The notes beneath the pieces were generated by a model. It made no database searches. It was given only the letters and a program-made list of their open reading frames with translations, and had not been told where the DNA came from. Made by a program: the position numbers and the translations under genes. A stretch of DNA of 30,253 nt from a virus, in the IMG/VR virus record IMGVR_UViG_3300034104_003105, positions 1 to 30,253 of that record. One strand, given 5' to 3'. This document shows positions 1 through 8,234 of this stretch, one piece after another (positions within the stretch are counted from its first letter, which is position 1; every line of letters begins with the position of its first letter).

Positions 1-308
1 TGAAATCACAACTTAAAGTTATTGAGGCCGGATTTTATAAAAAAGCTTTAATTGCATCAAATGTTGGTCCATATACAATTGATTTAAAACATGCACTTAA
101 AAATGGTCAATTCACAGATGGTAACGCATTACTTGTTAATGAACATAACAATCATAGTGACTGGACAAAAAATATTAAAAAACTAGTTGAGAACCCAAAT
201 CTTATAACAGATCTAGGTGAAAGATTATATGAAACTGTTAAAGATAGATATGATTTAAATGTGGTGACGGCTGAACGTGCATCTTTTTACAAATCTTTAA
301 TTAAATAA
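1..308 (+). CDS. Glycosyltransferase, GT4-like, C-terminal part (cut by left window edge)
   Basis: An open frame enters from the left edge (first full codon at base 3) and stops with TAA at 306-308, giving about 101 residues. The sequence looks like the C-terminal nucleotide-sugar half of a GT-B enzyme: an early stretch reading IEAGFYKKALIASNVGPY resembles the E-x7-E/'make the donor-site glutamate' region of GT4 enzymes, followed by a late 'LVNE...W...IKKLVENPNLITDLGERLYETVKDRYDL' type pattern that is standard at the end of this family. It lies 2 bases before the next gene, so it is part of the same operon. The acceptor and donor sugars cannot be read from this piece. The N-terminal half is outside the window. 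Confidence 0.75.
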   Translation, partial: KSQLKVIEAGFYKKALIASNVGPYTIDLKHALKNGQFTDGNALLVNEHNNHSDWTKNIKKLVENPNLITDLGERLYETVKDRYDLNVVTAERASFYKSLIK

Positions 309-310
309 AA

Positions 311-1012
311 ATGATTAATATACCAATAACTAAAATTTTATTTCTGGATATTGAAACGGTTGGGGCTTGTCCGGATTATGATGCTTGTCATAAGTTTAAC
401 CCAACCATCGCTGAACAATTTGACAAATACTTTGATTGGTTTTTAAAAAGATTTCCGGAAGACACTGGATTATCCAAAGATGAGGTTTTTACAAAAAGAG
501 CAGCGCTTGTTCCGGAGTTTGCAAAAATTGTTTGTGTATCTGTGGCATTTGTTTTGGATAATGGCGAAACAAAAAAACAATCTTTTTTTGGTGATGATGA
601 AAAAAAATTATTAAAAGAGGTAAGAACATTACTTGACAGATGTCATAAATTAGATTTTTATCTTTGTGGTCATAATCTAAAAAACTTTGATATCCCAGTA
701 CTTGCAAAAAGAATGATTATAAATGGAATACGTCCATCAAAAATTCTTCCGTCTTACGATACAAAACCTTGGGAGATAAAAGCAATTGATACAAAAGAAA
801 TCTGGCAATATGGTTCCTACACATCAATTGGTTCGTTGGATTTATTATGTTCTTGTTTAGACATTCCAACACCAAAAGATGGTGAGATTACCGGGGCCAA
901 CGTTCATAAAGCTTATTGGGAAGAACAAAAAATAAAAGAAATAGCCGAATACTGTGAAAAAGATGTTGATGTGTTGATAGAGGCAATAATGAAATTAAAA
1001 AGTTTAGAATAA
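311..1012 (+). CDS. PolB-like 3'-5' exonuclease (DEDDy)
   Basis: The 233-residue protein has the three exonuclease motifs of the DEDDy class: Exo I at residues 9-17 (LFLDIETVG, metal ligands D13 and E15), Exo II around 119-128 (CGHNLKNFDI, D127) and Exo III at 214-218 (Y-x3-D; YCEKD). The short length and the absence of any polymerase domain match the stand-alone 'predicted 3'-5' exonuclease related to PolB' family (PF10108 type), which is frequent in Bacteroidota and their phages. It probably degrades single-stranded DNA or trims 3' ends during replication or repair. It is followed by the dUTPase gene with a TAATG stop-start overlap, so the two are probably translated together. Confidence 0.85.
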   Translation: MINIPITKILFLDIETVGACPDYDACHKFNPTIAEQFDKYFDWFLKRFPEDTGLSKDEVFTKRAALVPEFAKIVCVSVAFVLDNGETKKQSFFGDDEKKLLKEVRTLLDRCHKLDFYLCGHNLKNFDIPVLAKRMIINGIRPSKILPSYDTKPWEIKAIDTKEIWQYGSYTSIGSLDLLCSCLDIPTPKDGEITGANVHKAYWEEQKIKEIAEYCEKDVDVLIEAIMKLKSLE

Positions 1013-1629
1013 TGGAAGAAAAAAACAAAATTGAAGAATTAAATAAAAGTCTTGAGAGTATTGATAATTTATTTTCAAATGACTTTTCATCAACTGAAGA
1101 TGAGGAAGAAATTGATATAAATTCAATTATGTCAAATCTTGGATTTTCTTTTGAGGATTTAGAAAAGGGATTTGACGAATACGAACCAACAATGCCTTTA
1201 AGATTTTCAAAATCAAATGAAGATGCTGTAACTCCAGAATACGCCTACCCAACTGACTCAGGGTTTGATTTATATTCAACTGAAGAAATTGTTATTGAGT
1301 CATTTGGTAGAGCCCTTGTGCCAACCGGGTTACATTTTGACATTCCAGATGGTTATGAAATACAAGTAAGATCAAAAAGTGGTTTAGCCTTAAAACAAGG
1401 ACTTATGGTTTTAAATTCTCCTGGAACTGTGGACCAAGGATATACTGGTGAAGTAAAGGTTATTTTATTTAACACTAGTAAAAGTAAAATTACAATAACA
1501 AAAGGACAAAAAGTTGCTCAAGCTGTTGTTAGTCCAGTTGTATCTGGAAAATGGATTGAGGTTATTGAGGTTAATAATGTTTTAGATAAAGATAGACAAG
1601 ACAAAGGATTTGGTTCAACAGGGATATGA
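1012..1629 (+). CDS. dut: dUTPase (dUTP diphosphatase), trimeric type, with acidic N-terminal extension
   Basis: It hydrolyses dUTP to dUMP and pyrophosphate, keeping uracil out of phage DNA and feeding dTMP synthesis. All five motifs of the trimeric family are visible: I at 83-90 (SGFDLYST), II at 120-126 (RSKSGLA), III at 138-146 (GTVDQGYTG, catalytic D141), IV around 165-172 (GQKVAQAV) and V at 195-204 (RQDKGFGSTG). The conserved enzyme begins at about residue 60. The first ~60 residues are an extra, very acidic and Ser-rich stretch with no recognised domain, longer than in typical 140-160-residue dUTPases. The ATG overlaps the previous stop (TAATG), and the stop overlaps the next start by 4 bases. 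Confidence 0.95.
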   Translation: MEEKNKIEELNKSLESIDNLFSNDFSSTEDEEEIDINSIMSNLGFSFEDLEKGFDEYEPTMPLRFSKSNEDAVTPEYAYPTDSGFDLYSTEEIVIESFGRALVPTGLHFDIPDGYEIQVRSKSGLALKQGLMVLNSPGTVDQGYTGEVKVILFNTSKSKITITKGQKVAQAVVSPVVSGKWIEVIEVNNVLDKDRQDKGFGSTGI

Positions 1630-3137
1630 TTACAATAGTTTATTCAACACATAAAGATTCTGAATATAATTTTAAATTCCAACAACATTTATTACAATCT
1701 GTTGGGTTAAAAGATGTTCAAATATTAGAATATAAAAACAACAATCAATACTCTTTAGCTGAAGTTTATAATAGTGGTATTACAGAATCAATTTATGATA
1801 TTGTTGTTTGTTGTCATAATGATATTAAACTTGAAAAGGATTGGGGTAAAAAATTATTAAACGATTTTTCTAGTAATCCAGAATTTGGTATAATTGGGAA
1901 AGCTGGTTCTTGTTATTTTCCAGAGTCTGGAGTTTATTGGGAGAAGTTACAACAAACAATGGTTGGTCAGGTATATCACCAACCACAAGGACAAAAAAAA
2001 TGGTTAAGTAAATATTCACCAAAATTACCTTTTTTAATTCCTGTTGTAACAATTGATGGTTTATTTATTTCTTTTGACAAAACAAAAATAAAACATAAGT
2101 TTGATGAGTCTTATGGTAAATTCCATTTCTATGACCACGGATTTTCTGTCCCAAATTATTTGGATAATGTAAAGATTGGGGTAACATCATCTTTTGAAAT
2201 TACTCACGAATCAATTGGTCAACCAAACGAAGAATTTTTTGCAAGTAAAAATAAATTTGTTAAAAAGTGGGGTGATAAACTACCACTTGAGCTTTTACCA
2301 GAAAAAATATATGTTCCAGAAATAAAAGAAAAACAAATAAAAAATATCGGTAAGGTTGCTATAATAATACCAACAAAAGGTAATACAGAATTATTATACG
2401 ATTGTGTGAAATCTTTTTATGATAATTGTAATGAAAATTTATTTGAGATTTTTATTGCTGATACCGGATCCAGTGAAGATGAAAAAAATTGGATTAAAGA
2501 AAACATTTTAAATTTTGGTACAATTCATTTTATTGAATATGATTATTATAATTTTGCAAAAATAAATAATGATGTTGTAAAAAATCATATTACTAAAGAT
2601 TTTGAATTTTTACTTTTTTGTAACAATGATATTAAAATACTTAATAACGTAATTTATGGTATGCTCTCAATTATGAAAAACAATAAACGAGTTGGGACCG
2701 TAGGTGGTAGATTACATTTTGAGGATAACAAAATACAACACGATGGAATTTTTGTTGTAAAACAAAAAGTTAATAATGAAGTTCGTTTGGGTCATTTAAA
2801 TTTCCAATCTTACTATAACCATAAAATAGGACAAACACAGGTTATTGGTAATACTGGTGGTCTTATGATGATAAGAAAAAATCTTTTTGAGAATTTAGGA
2901 ATGTTTAATGAAAATTATATTTCTTGTTTGGAAGATGTTGAGTTAAATTTAAAATGTAGATTACTTGGTCTTGAAAATATTTGTGATAGTAATTTGGTTG
3001 CATATCATTATGAGTCACAAACAAGAAATGAAGATAATGATAAAATAAAAAAATATTACTTTGATTATTCAAATAATTTACTATTATTTATTCAGAATAA
3101 TTCAGAAAGATTAAAAAATATAATACCAGTAGTATGA
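1626..3137 (+). CDS. Two-domain glycosyltransferase (GT2-type, tandem GT-A folds)
   Basis: The 503-residue protein appears to hold two glycosyltransferase domains. Residues 1 to about 225 resemble the Glyco_tranf_2_5 (PF13712) group, opening with ITIVYSTHK and carrying an HNDIKL motif at 64-69 in place of the usual DxD. Residues 243 to about 500 resemble rhamnosyltransferase-type GT2 enzymes, opening VAIIIPTKGN, with an NNDIK metal-site equivalent at 333-337, a GNTGGLMMIRK acceptor-side stretch and an EDVELNLKCR motif (the usual ED of GT2 enzymes). It could add two successive sugars, but donors and acceptors cannot be inferred. It starts with ATGA overlapping dut and ends overlapping the next gene by 4 bases, so it is translationally coupled on both sides. 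Confidence 0.82.
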   Translation: MITIVYSTHKDSEYNFKFQQHLLQSVGLKDVQILEYKNNNQYSLAEVYNSGITESIYDIVVCCHNDIKLEKDWGKKLLNDFSSNPEFGIIGKAGSCYFPESGVYWEKLQQTMVGQVYHQPQGQKKWLSKYSPKLPFLIPVVTIDGLFISFDKTKIKHKFDESYGKFHFYDHGFSVPNYLDNVKIGVTSSFEITHESIGQPNEEFFASKNKFVKKWGDKLPLELLPEKIYVPEIKEKQIKNIGKVAIIIPTKGNTELLYDCVKSFYDNCNENLFEIFIADTGSSEDEKNWIKENILNFGTIHFIEYDYYNFAKINNDVVKNHITKDFEFLLFCNNDIKILNNVIYGMLSIMKNNKRVGTVGGRLHFEDNKIQHDGIFVVKQKVNNEVRLGHLNFQSYYNHKIGQTQVIGNTGGLMMIRKNLFENLGMFNENYISCLEDVELNLKCRLLGLENICDSNLVAYHYESQTRNEDNDKIKKYYFDYSNNLLLFIQNNSERLKNIIPVV

Positions 3138-3907
3138 AGTTAGGTGTAAGTTATAATGTATTTGATGGTGAAGAACTATTAGAAGGGTCAATAAAACAAA
3201 TAAGGTCTGAAGTTGATTATATAAGTGTTGTATATCAAACCGTTTCAAACTTTGGGAATAAGTGTGATGATAATTTAATTCCTCTTTTAGAAGACTTAAA
3301 AAATAGAAATTTAATTGATGAAATTTATGAGTATAAACCTACGGTACATAATGGTAGTGGAAATGAAATAAATAAAAGAAATATTGGTTTAGAACTTTCT
3401 AAAAAAAATGGATGTACTCATCATATGTCAATGGATACGGATGAGTACTATGATACAGAACAATTTAAATTTTTAAAGAAAATTGTATTTGATAATAATT
3501 ACGATTCTTCCGCTTGTCAAATGGTTACGTACTATAAAGAACCAATATACCGATTAGAACCAAAAGAAACTTATTATGTATCATTAATTTATAAAATTAG
3601 AGAGGGGATTTATTTTAATAATGTTGGTTTTCCTGTTTTAGTTGACCCAACAAGAAGAATGAATTGTGGTAATTGTAAATTATTTACAAGAAATGAGATT
3701 GAGATGCACCATTTAAGTTATGTAAGAAAAAACATTTCAAAAAAAATGAACAATTCTTCAGCTAAAATTAATTTTCAAAATGCAATTCCAATGCTTACCG
3801 AATATTTTAATAATTGGGAATTTGGTAAAAAAGCTTTAATGCCTGGGAGACCACCAAGAGAGTTTGATATAGTACAAACTGAAAATAAATTTAATATTAA
3901 TTTATAA
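3134..3907 (+). CDS. Glycosyltransferase-like protein (GT-A fold, DxD)
   Basis: The 257-residue protein starts with a beta-strand pattern typical of GT-A enzymes (MKLGVSYNVFDGEELLEGSI), has a mid-region alternating alpha/beta pattern, and a clear metal-binding D-T-D at residues 101-103 in the stretch SMDTDEYYD. It resembles GT2-like or GT92-like enzymes but cannot be placed precisely. A Cys pair (MNCGNCKLF) near residue 177-182 is unusual. It lies inside the glycan operon with ATGA coupling to the upstream two-domain transferase, and its stop overlaps the start of a very small ORF (TAATG). The predicted role is transfer of a sugar to a cell-surface or virion glycan; the substrate is unknown. 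Confidence 0.72.
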   Translation: MKLGVSYNVFDGEELLEGSIKQIRSEVDYISVVYQTVSNFGNKCDDNLIPLLEDLKNRNLIDEIYEYKPTVHNGSGNEINKRNIGLELSKKNGCTHHMSMDTDEYYDTEQFKFLKKIVFDNNYDSSACQMVTYYKEPIYRLEPKETYYVSLIYKIREGIYFNNVGFPVLVDPTRRMNCGNCKLFTRNEIEMHHLSYVRKNISKKMNNSSAKINFQNAIPMLTEYFNNWEFGKKALMPGRPPREFDIVQTENKFNINL

Positions 3908-4020
3908 TGTCAGGTATAGTAATTTATTCTTCTTTTTTTCCTAATGAAGAACAACTAGTTTTTTATTGTGGTGAAGGACCAGGAAACGTATGGGGTGGTA
4001 TTGGTTTAATTATAAAATAA
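3907..4020 (+). CDS. Possible 37-residue microprotein
   Basis: An ATG that overlaps the previous stop (TAATG, same coupling as at 1012 and 11749) opens a 37-codon frame ending in TAA at 4018-4020. It fills almost all of an otherwise empty 125-base gap between two glycosyltransferase genes in an operon where gaps are nearly absent. The protein is hydrophobic at both ends with a Gly-rich tail (GEGPGNVWGGIGLIIK). No family is recognised. The coupling and the gap filling argue for a real gene; the short length and lack of homology evidence argue for caution. It might instead be the remnant of a longer gene. Confidence 0.4.
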   Translation: MSGIVIYSSFFPNEEQLVFYCGEGPGNVWGGIGLIIK

Positions 4021-4032
4021 AAATATATAACA

Positions 4033-4713
4033 ATGGAAAAAAAATTTAAACTATTAGTTAAATTCCCAACAAGAGGGAGGAAAGATCTTTTTTTTGAAGT
4101 TCTTGATAAATATTATGAATTTTTGGACGATCTTGACAACACAATATTCGTTGTAACTTGTGATTTAGACGATACCGAAATGAATAACGAATCTGTAATA
4201 AAAAAATTAGAAAATTATAAAAATTTATTTTTTTATTTTGGTGATTCTAAAACAAAAATAGAAGCGGTTAATAAAGATTTAGATAAACATGATGATTATG
4301 ATATTATATTGTTGGCATCTGATGATATGATACCTCAAATTCAAGGTTACGATAAAATAATCAGGGACAATATGAATGAACATTATCCAGACACTGATGG
4401 GGTTTTATGGTTCTATGATGGTTATCGTAGAGATTTAAACACCCTTAGTATTTTAGGTAAAAAATATTACGATAGATTCAATTATATTTACCATCCTAGT
4501 TATGTCTCTTTTTATGCTGATAATGAGTTTATGTTAGTCGCTAAAAACTTAAACAAACAAACATATTTCAACTATTGTATAATTAAACATTTTCATCCGG
4601 ACATTACAAAAGATGTTCATAGTGAGTATGATGAAACTTATAAAAAAAATAATGTAAGTGGTGATCAAAAAATTTACAAAGAAAGGTTAATAAACAATTT
4701 TAATATAAAATAA
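4033..4713 (+). CDS. Glycosyltransferase-like protein (GT-A fold)
   Basis: The 226-residue protein opens with a strand-loop pattern of GT-A enzymes (KLLVKFPTRGRKDLFFEVL). It has a predicted nucleotide-sugar site in the middle, where ILLASDDMIPQ (residues 92-102) supplies the acidic pair (D97, D98) that usually binds the metal and diphosphate. The C-terminal part contains several His and Asp residues (IIKHFHPDITKDVHSEYDE) that often shape the acceptor side. It is shorter than the canonical GT2 catalytic core plus extension. It is followed after 2 bases by a FkbM-type methyltransferase gene, so glycan synthesis and methylation seem to be co-expressed. The specificity is unknown. Confidence 0.68.
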   Translation: MEKKFKLLVKFPTRGRKDLFFEVLDKYYEFLDDLDNTIFVVTCDLDDTEMNNESVIKKLENYKNLFFYFGDSKTKIEAVNKDLDKHDDYDIILLASDDMIPQIQGYDKIIRDNMNEHYPDTDGVLWFYDGYRRDLNTLSILGKKYYDRFNYIYHPSYVSFYADNEFMLVAKNLNKQTYFNYCIIKHFHPDITKDVHSEYDETYKKNNVSGDQKIYKERLINNFNIK

Positions 4714-4715
4714 AA

Positions 4716-5345
4716 ATGTATTACGGACAAAATAACGAAGACAAAATAATCAATGATTATATTTTGGAAAAACACGGACCAGATTATATTGGTACTGTTT
4801 TAGAAATTGGTGCAAATGATGGAATAACCCTTAGTAACTCAAAATTTTTTAGGGATCTTGGTTGGCAAGGTTTTTTAATTGAAGCAGGGAAAAAACCTTT
4901 TGATAAACTAGTTGAAAACGTTTTAGGAAATAGTAAATGTTATAACGTTGCATTGGGTTCTGAAAATTGTAAATTGAAATTTTATGAAAGTGGTGACCTT
5001 CTTGGATTAAGGGATACGGGGTTAGTGTCAACTCTTATTATGGATGAAACTATTAGGTGGAGACGTAGTGGTGTTACCTTTGAAGAACACGAGGTAGATT
5101 GTTTAACTTGGAATTCTTTTTTAGAAAAATACAATCTTACAGAACAAAGTTTTAATATAATTAGTATTGATATTGAAGGAATGGATTATATAGTTCTTAA
5201 TCAAATTGATTTAAATAAAGTAAACTGTGAGGTTGTTTGTGTTGAGTTTAATGGTAAACAAAAAGACCTTTTTGTTGATTATTGCCAAAAATTCAATATG
5301 AATTTAATACACCAAAACGGTGAAAACTTAATTTTTGTAAAATAA
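4716..5345 (+). CDS. FkbM family SAM-dependent methyltransferase
   Basis: The 209-residue protein has the FkbM layout. An N-terminal YGQNNEDKII stretch is typical of the family. The SAM-binding motif I is VLEIGANDG at 28-36, followed by a loop FLIEAGKKPF that replaces the usual 'EP(x)' ribose-binding strand. Near the C-terminus is the family's signature SIDIEGMDY (150-158) before the last beta-strands. FkbM-type enzymes O-methylate sugars and polyketide-like hydroxyls, and in phage and capsule clusters they normally modify glycans. The flanking glycosyltransferases support a glycan substrate here. It is separated from the next FkbM gene by 40 bases that hold an imperfect 30-base direct repeat. 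Confidence 0.88.
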   Translation: MYYGQNNEDKIINDYILEKHGPDYIGTVLEIGANDGITLSNSKFFRDLGWQGFLIEAGKKPFDKLVENVLGNSKCYNVALGSENCKLKFYESGDLLGLRDTGLVSTLIMDETIRWRRSGVTFEEHEVDCLTWNSFLEKYNLTEQSFNIISIDIEGMDYIVLNQIDLNKVNCEVVCVEFNGKQKDLFVDYCQKFNMNLIHQNGENLIFVK

Positions 5346-5405
5346 TAATAAAATAAAACCACACAAATATTTAAATAATAATAAAATGAACCCACACAAA
5401 TCTTT
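5343..5405 (+). repeat. Imperfect tandem duplication spanning the start of the second FkbM gene
   Basis: Bases 5343-5372 and 5376-5405 are two copies of a 30-base unit with a 33-base period, matching at 27 of 30 positions. Both copies contain TAATAATAAAAT followed by CCACACAAAT. In the right copy the unit contains the ATG (5386-5388) of the downstream methyltransferase gene; in the left copy the matching triplet is ATA and lies in frame 11 codons upstream with no stop between. The unit therefore looks like a duplicated ribosome-binding and start region. Confidence 0.85.
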
Positions 5406-6318
5406 AATAGAAAAACTAAATTCTAAAAACTATAACACATCTGAAAAAACGTATGACGAGGACTTTTATACGGACAATGTTTTTGACTTATTAGAAGACG
5501 AATCAATAAATAACTTAAAAGGAGGAGTTAATAGTCCATTGGATAATTTTAATAGATTTAAAGATATTATATCTGACCCAAACAATTTGTTTATTAATAG
5601 AGTAGATAACGCCGGTACCGTTGAAAACGGGACTATTACTTTACATAATGGTATAAAACTTAGTACTGAATATTACGGTAACTTTATTGAGATATTAAAA
5701 TATAATTTAGGTGTTCACGAACCATCCGAAGAACGAGCGTTTCAAAAAGTTTTAACTAAACTAGACAAAGGTTCTATTATGATTGAATTAGGTAGTTACT
5801 GGTCAATGTACTCAATATGGTTTATGAAAACAATTGAAGATTCAATCTCCTACTGTATTGAACCTGACGCTAATAATATGAGAGTTGGAATTAAAAATTT
5901 TGAAATTAACGAATTAAAACCAAATTTTATACAAGGCAAAATTTCTAAATCCGATTTTAACCCACTAACGTTCTTTTTAAAAAATAATTTAGAAAAAATA
6001 GATATATTACATAGTGACATTCAAGGATATGAGGTAGAGATGTTGGATATGATACAACCTTATCTTTCTGAAAAAAAAATAAAATATTTATTTATCAGTA
6101 CACACAGTAATCCACTTCACTATGAGTGTATTTCTTTTTTAAAAAAAAATGGGTATAAAATTTTATGTTCGTGTGATTTTGATAACGAATCTTTTCAGTA
6201 TGATGGTTTTATACTATCTTGTCCAGATAACTTATATGAGATTGATAAATTTAAAATCGGTAACAGAAGTAAAACTGAGTTAATTAGTGATCAAGAATTA
6301 AATAAAATAATTAAATAA
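5386..6318 (+). CDS. FkbM-like methyltransferase with N-terminal extension
   Basis: The 310-residue protein has a FkbM-type Rossmann core at about residues 115-285: SAM motif I equivalent IMIELGSYWSMYS (131-143), acidic ribose-binding strand end at EPD (159-161), and the FkbM-like HSDIQGYEVEML (209-220). Motif I is degenerate: the usual Gly-rich loop (GxNxG) is replaced by GSYWS. That keeps the fold but makes activity uncertain. The first ~110 residues are an extra domain with no recognised family. It probably methylates a glycan like its neighbour. The ATG lies in the right copy of a local duplication, so a start 11 codons further left at ATA is conceivable but less likely. Confidence 0.78.
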   Translation: MNPHKSLIEKLNSKNYNTSEKTYDEDFYTDNVFDLLEDESINNLKGGVNSPLDNFNRFKDIISDPNNLFINRVDNAGTVENGTITLHNGIKLSTEYYGNFIEILKYNLGVHEPSEERAFQKVLTKLDKGSIMIELGSYWSMYSIWFMKTIEDSISYCIEPDANNMRVGIKNFEINELKPNFIQGKISKSDFNPLTFFLKNNLEKIDILHSDIQGYEVEMLDMIQPYLSEKKIKYLFISTHSNPLHYECISFLKKNGYKILCSCDFDNESFQYDGFILSCPDNLYEIDKFKIGNRSKTELISDQELNKIIK

Positions 6319-6323
6319 AATTT

Positions 6324-7241
6324 GTGAATAACAAAATATTAATTACGGGAGGTAACGGTTTAGTTGGGTCTGAATTTATTGGAGAACAATATATTAAACC
6401 AACCTCAAAAGAATATAATTTAATAAATAAAAATGATGTAAATCGTCTTATGTTGAAAGGTTTTGATGGTGTTATCCATTGTGCGGCAAAAGTTGGTGGG
6501 GTAGGTAGTAATATGAACTATAAAGGTGAGTTTTTCTACGATAATATTATGATGAATACTAACGTTATTGAGGCATCAAGATTGTCAAATGTAAAAAATT
6601 TAGTTTCATTTTTATCTACGTGCATTTTTCCTAATCAAGTTGAGTATCCTCTTACTGAAAAAAAAATACATTTAGGTCCCCCACATTTTTCAAATGACGC
6701 ATATGCATACGCAAAAAGAATGGCGGATGTACAAATTAGAGCATATAAAGAACAATATGGTTTAAATTATAAGTCAGTAATACCTTGTAACATATATGGC
6801 CCTAACGACAATTATGATATTGTTAATGGTCACGTATTACCTTCGTTAATTCATAAATGTTTTTTAGCAAAAAAAAACAAAACTCCACTCACAATATGGG
6901 GGTCAGGAAAACCATTAAGAGAGTTTATATTTAGTAAAGATGTTGCTAAACTAACTGAGTGGGTTTTATATAATTACAATGAAAATGAACCAATCATATT
7001 GTCCACATCTGAAGAGATATCTATTAAAGATGTTGTAGATATGATTATTGAAATAATGAATTTTAAAGGGGAGGTTATATTTGATTCAACTAAACCTGAC
7101 GGACAATTTAGAAAACCATCAGACAATTCCAAAATAAAACATTATTTACCTAATTTTAAATTCACACCTTTTTATGATGGGCTAAAAGAAACTATTGAAT
7201 ATTTTGAAAACTATTATAATATTGTAAGAAAAAATGGGTAA
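6324..7241 (+). CDS. fcl: GDP-L-fucose synthase
   Basis: This enzyme is the 3,5-epimerase and 4-reductase that converts GDP-4-keto-6-deoxy-D-mannose to GDP-L-fucose using NADPH. The 305-residue extended SDR protein has the nucleotide-binding GGNGLVG (9-15), the family signature AAKVGGVGSN (54-63), catalytic S98 and the Y127-x3-K131 pair, plus GSGKPLREFIFSKDVA, which is diagnostic of fucose synthases. The start is GTG at 6324, 5 bases after the previous stop; no better ATG lies near. It overlaps gmd by 8 bases, so the two enzymes of the pathway are translationally coupled, here with fcl first. Length and motifs are complete, so it should be active. Confidence 0.93.
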   Translation: MNNKILITGGNGLVGSEFIGEQYIKPTSKEYNLINKNDVNRLMLKGFDGVIHCAAKVGGVGSNMNYKGEFFYDNIMMNTNVIEASRLSNVKNLVSFLSTCIFPNQVEYPLTEKKIHLGPPHFSNDAYAYAKRMADVQIRAYKEQYGLNYKSVIPCNIYGPNDNYDIVNGHVLPSLIHKCFLAKKNKTPLTIWGSGKPLREFIFSKDVAKLTEWVLYNYNENEPIILSTSEEISIKDVVDMIIEIMNFKGEVIFDSTKPDGQFRKPSDNSKIKHYLPNFKFTPFYDGLKETIEYFENYYNIVRKNG

Positions 7242-8217
7242 AAAAATTGCATTAATTACCGGTATTAACGGTCAAGACGGATCATATCTTGCGGAACTAC
7301 TTTTAGAAAAAGAATATGAAGTATGGGGAACCGTAAAAAGAAATTCTGTATCCGAAACTCAATCATCAAGAATAGAATCATTAAGAGACGGAAATTTAAT
7401 AAATTTAGAATATGCCGATTTAACAGATATGGCATCACTTGTTAGAATTTTATCTAAAATCCAACCAGATGAGGTTTATAACTTAGCGGCACAATCCCAC
7501 GTAAGAATTAGTTTTGACCAACCTATTTATACCGCAAATGCAACAGGTGTCGGAACTTTAAATCTTTTAGAAGCAATTAGAATGGTATCACCACACTCTA
7601 AAGTATACCAAGCATCTTCTTCTGAAATGTTTGGCAATTCAATTGACGACGACGGTTACCAAAGAGAGACAACACCAATGAATCCTGTATCACCATACGG
7701 ATGCGCTAAAGTGTTTTCATACAATATCTGTAGAAATTATAGAAATTCTTATGGTATAAAAATTTGGAATGGGATTTTATTCAATCACGAATCACCAAGA
7801 CGAGGAACAAACTTTGTAACTAATAAAGTTGTTAAAGCGGCAGTTAGGATTAGTTTAGGATTACAAGATAAACTACATATTGGTAATTTATCCGCAACAC
7901 GGGATTGGGGTCACGCTAAAGATTATGTTTACGCAATGTGGTTAATGTTACAATCGGATAAACCAGATGATTACGTATGTTCAACAGGTAAATCCCATTC
8001 AGTAAAAGATTTGTGTGAATATGTGTTTAGCTCTTTGGGATTAGATTATTTAAAATATATTGTTGTTGATGAAAAACACTTTAGACCTGAAGAATTGGAA
8101 AATTTAAAAGGTGACTCAACAAAATTAAGAAAAGAACTTTTATGGGAACCTAAGTACACTTTTGAAACCATGTTAGATGAGATGATAGAGTTTTGGGTTA
8201 ATCATTTTAAAAAATAA
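7234..8217 (+). CDS. gmd: GDP-mannose 4,6-dehydratase
   Basis: It converts GDP-D-mannose to GDP-4-keto-6-deoxymannose, the substrate of the adjacent fucose synthase. Visible features of this extended SDR are TGINGQDGSYL at residues 9-19 (NADP-binding), NLAAQSHV (83-90), the catalytic region SSSEMFG (128-134), Y155-x3-K159 in SPYGCAKV, and the gmd signature NHESPRRGTNFVT (184-196) followed by NLSATRDWGHAKDYV. At 327 residues it is slightly shorter than typical 340-370-residue enzymes but lacks no key motif. Its start overlaps fcl by 8 bases. Phage copies of gmd are known from cyanophages. GDP-mannose itself must come from the host, as no mannose-activating enzymes are seen in the window. Confidence 0.95.
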   Translation: MGKKIALITGINGQDGSYLAELLLEKEYEVWGTVKRNSVSETQSSRIESLRDGNLINLEYADLTDMASLVRILSKIQPDEVYNLAAQSHVRISFDQPIYTANATGVGTLNLLEAIRMVSPHSKVYQASSSEMFGNSIDDDGYQRETTPMNPVSPYGCAKVFSYNICRNYRNSYGIKIWNGILFNHESPRRGTNFVTNKVVKAAVRISLGLQDKLHIGNLSATRDWGHAKDYVYAMWLMLQSDKPDDYVCSTGKSHSVKDLCEYVFSSLGLDYLKYIVVDEKHFRPEELENLKGDSTKLRKELLWEPKYTFETMLDEMIEFWVNHFKK

Positions 8218-8234
8218 ACAAATTAATAATTAAT

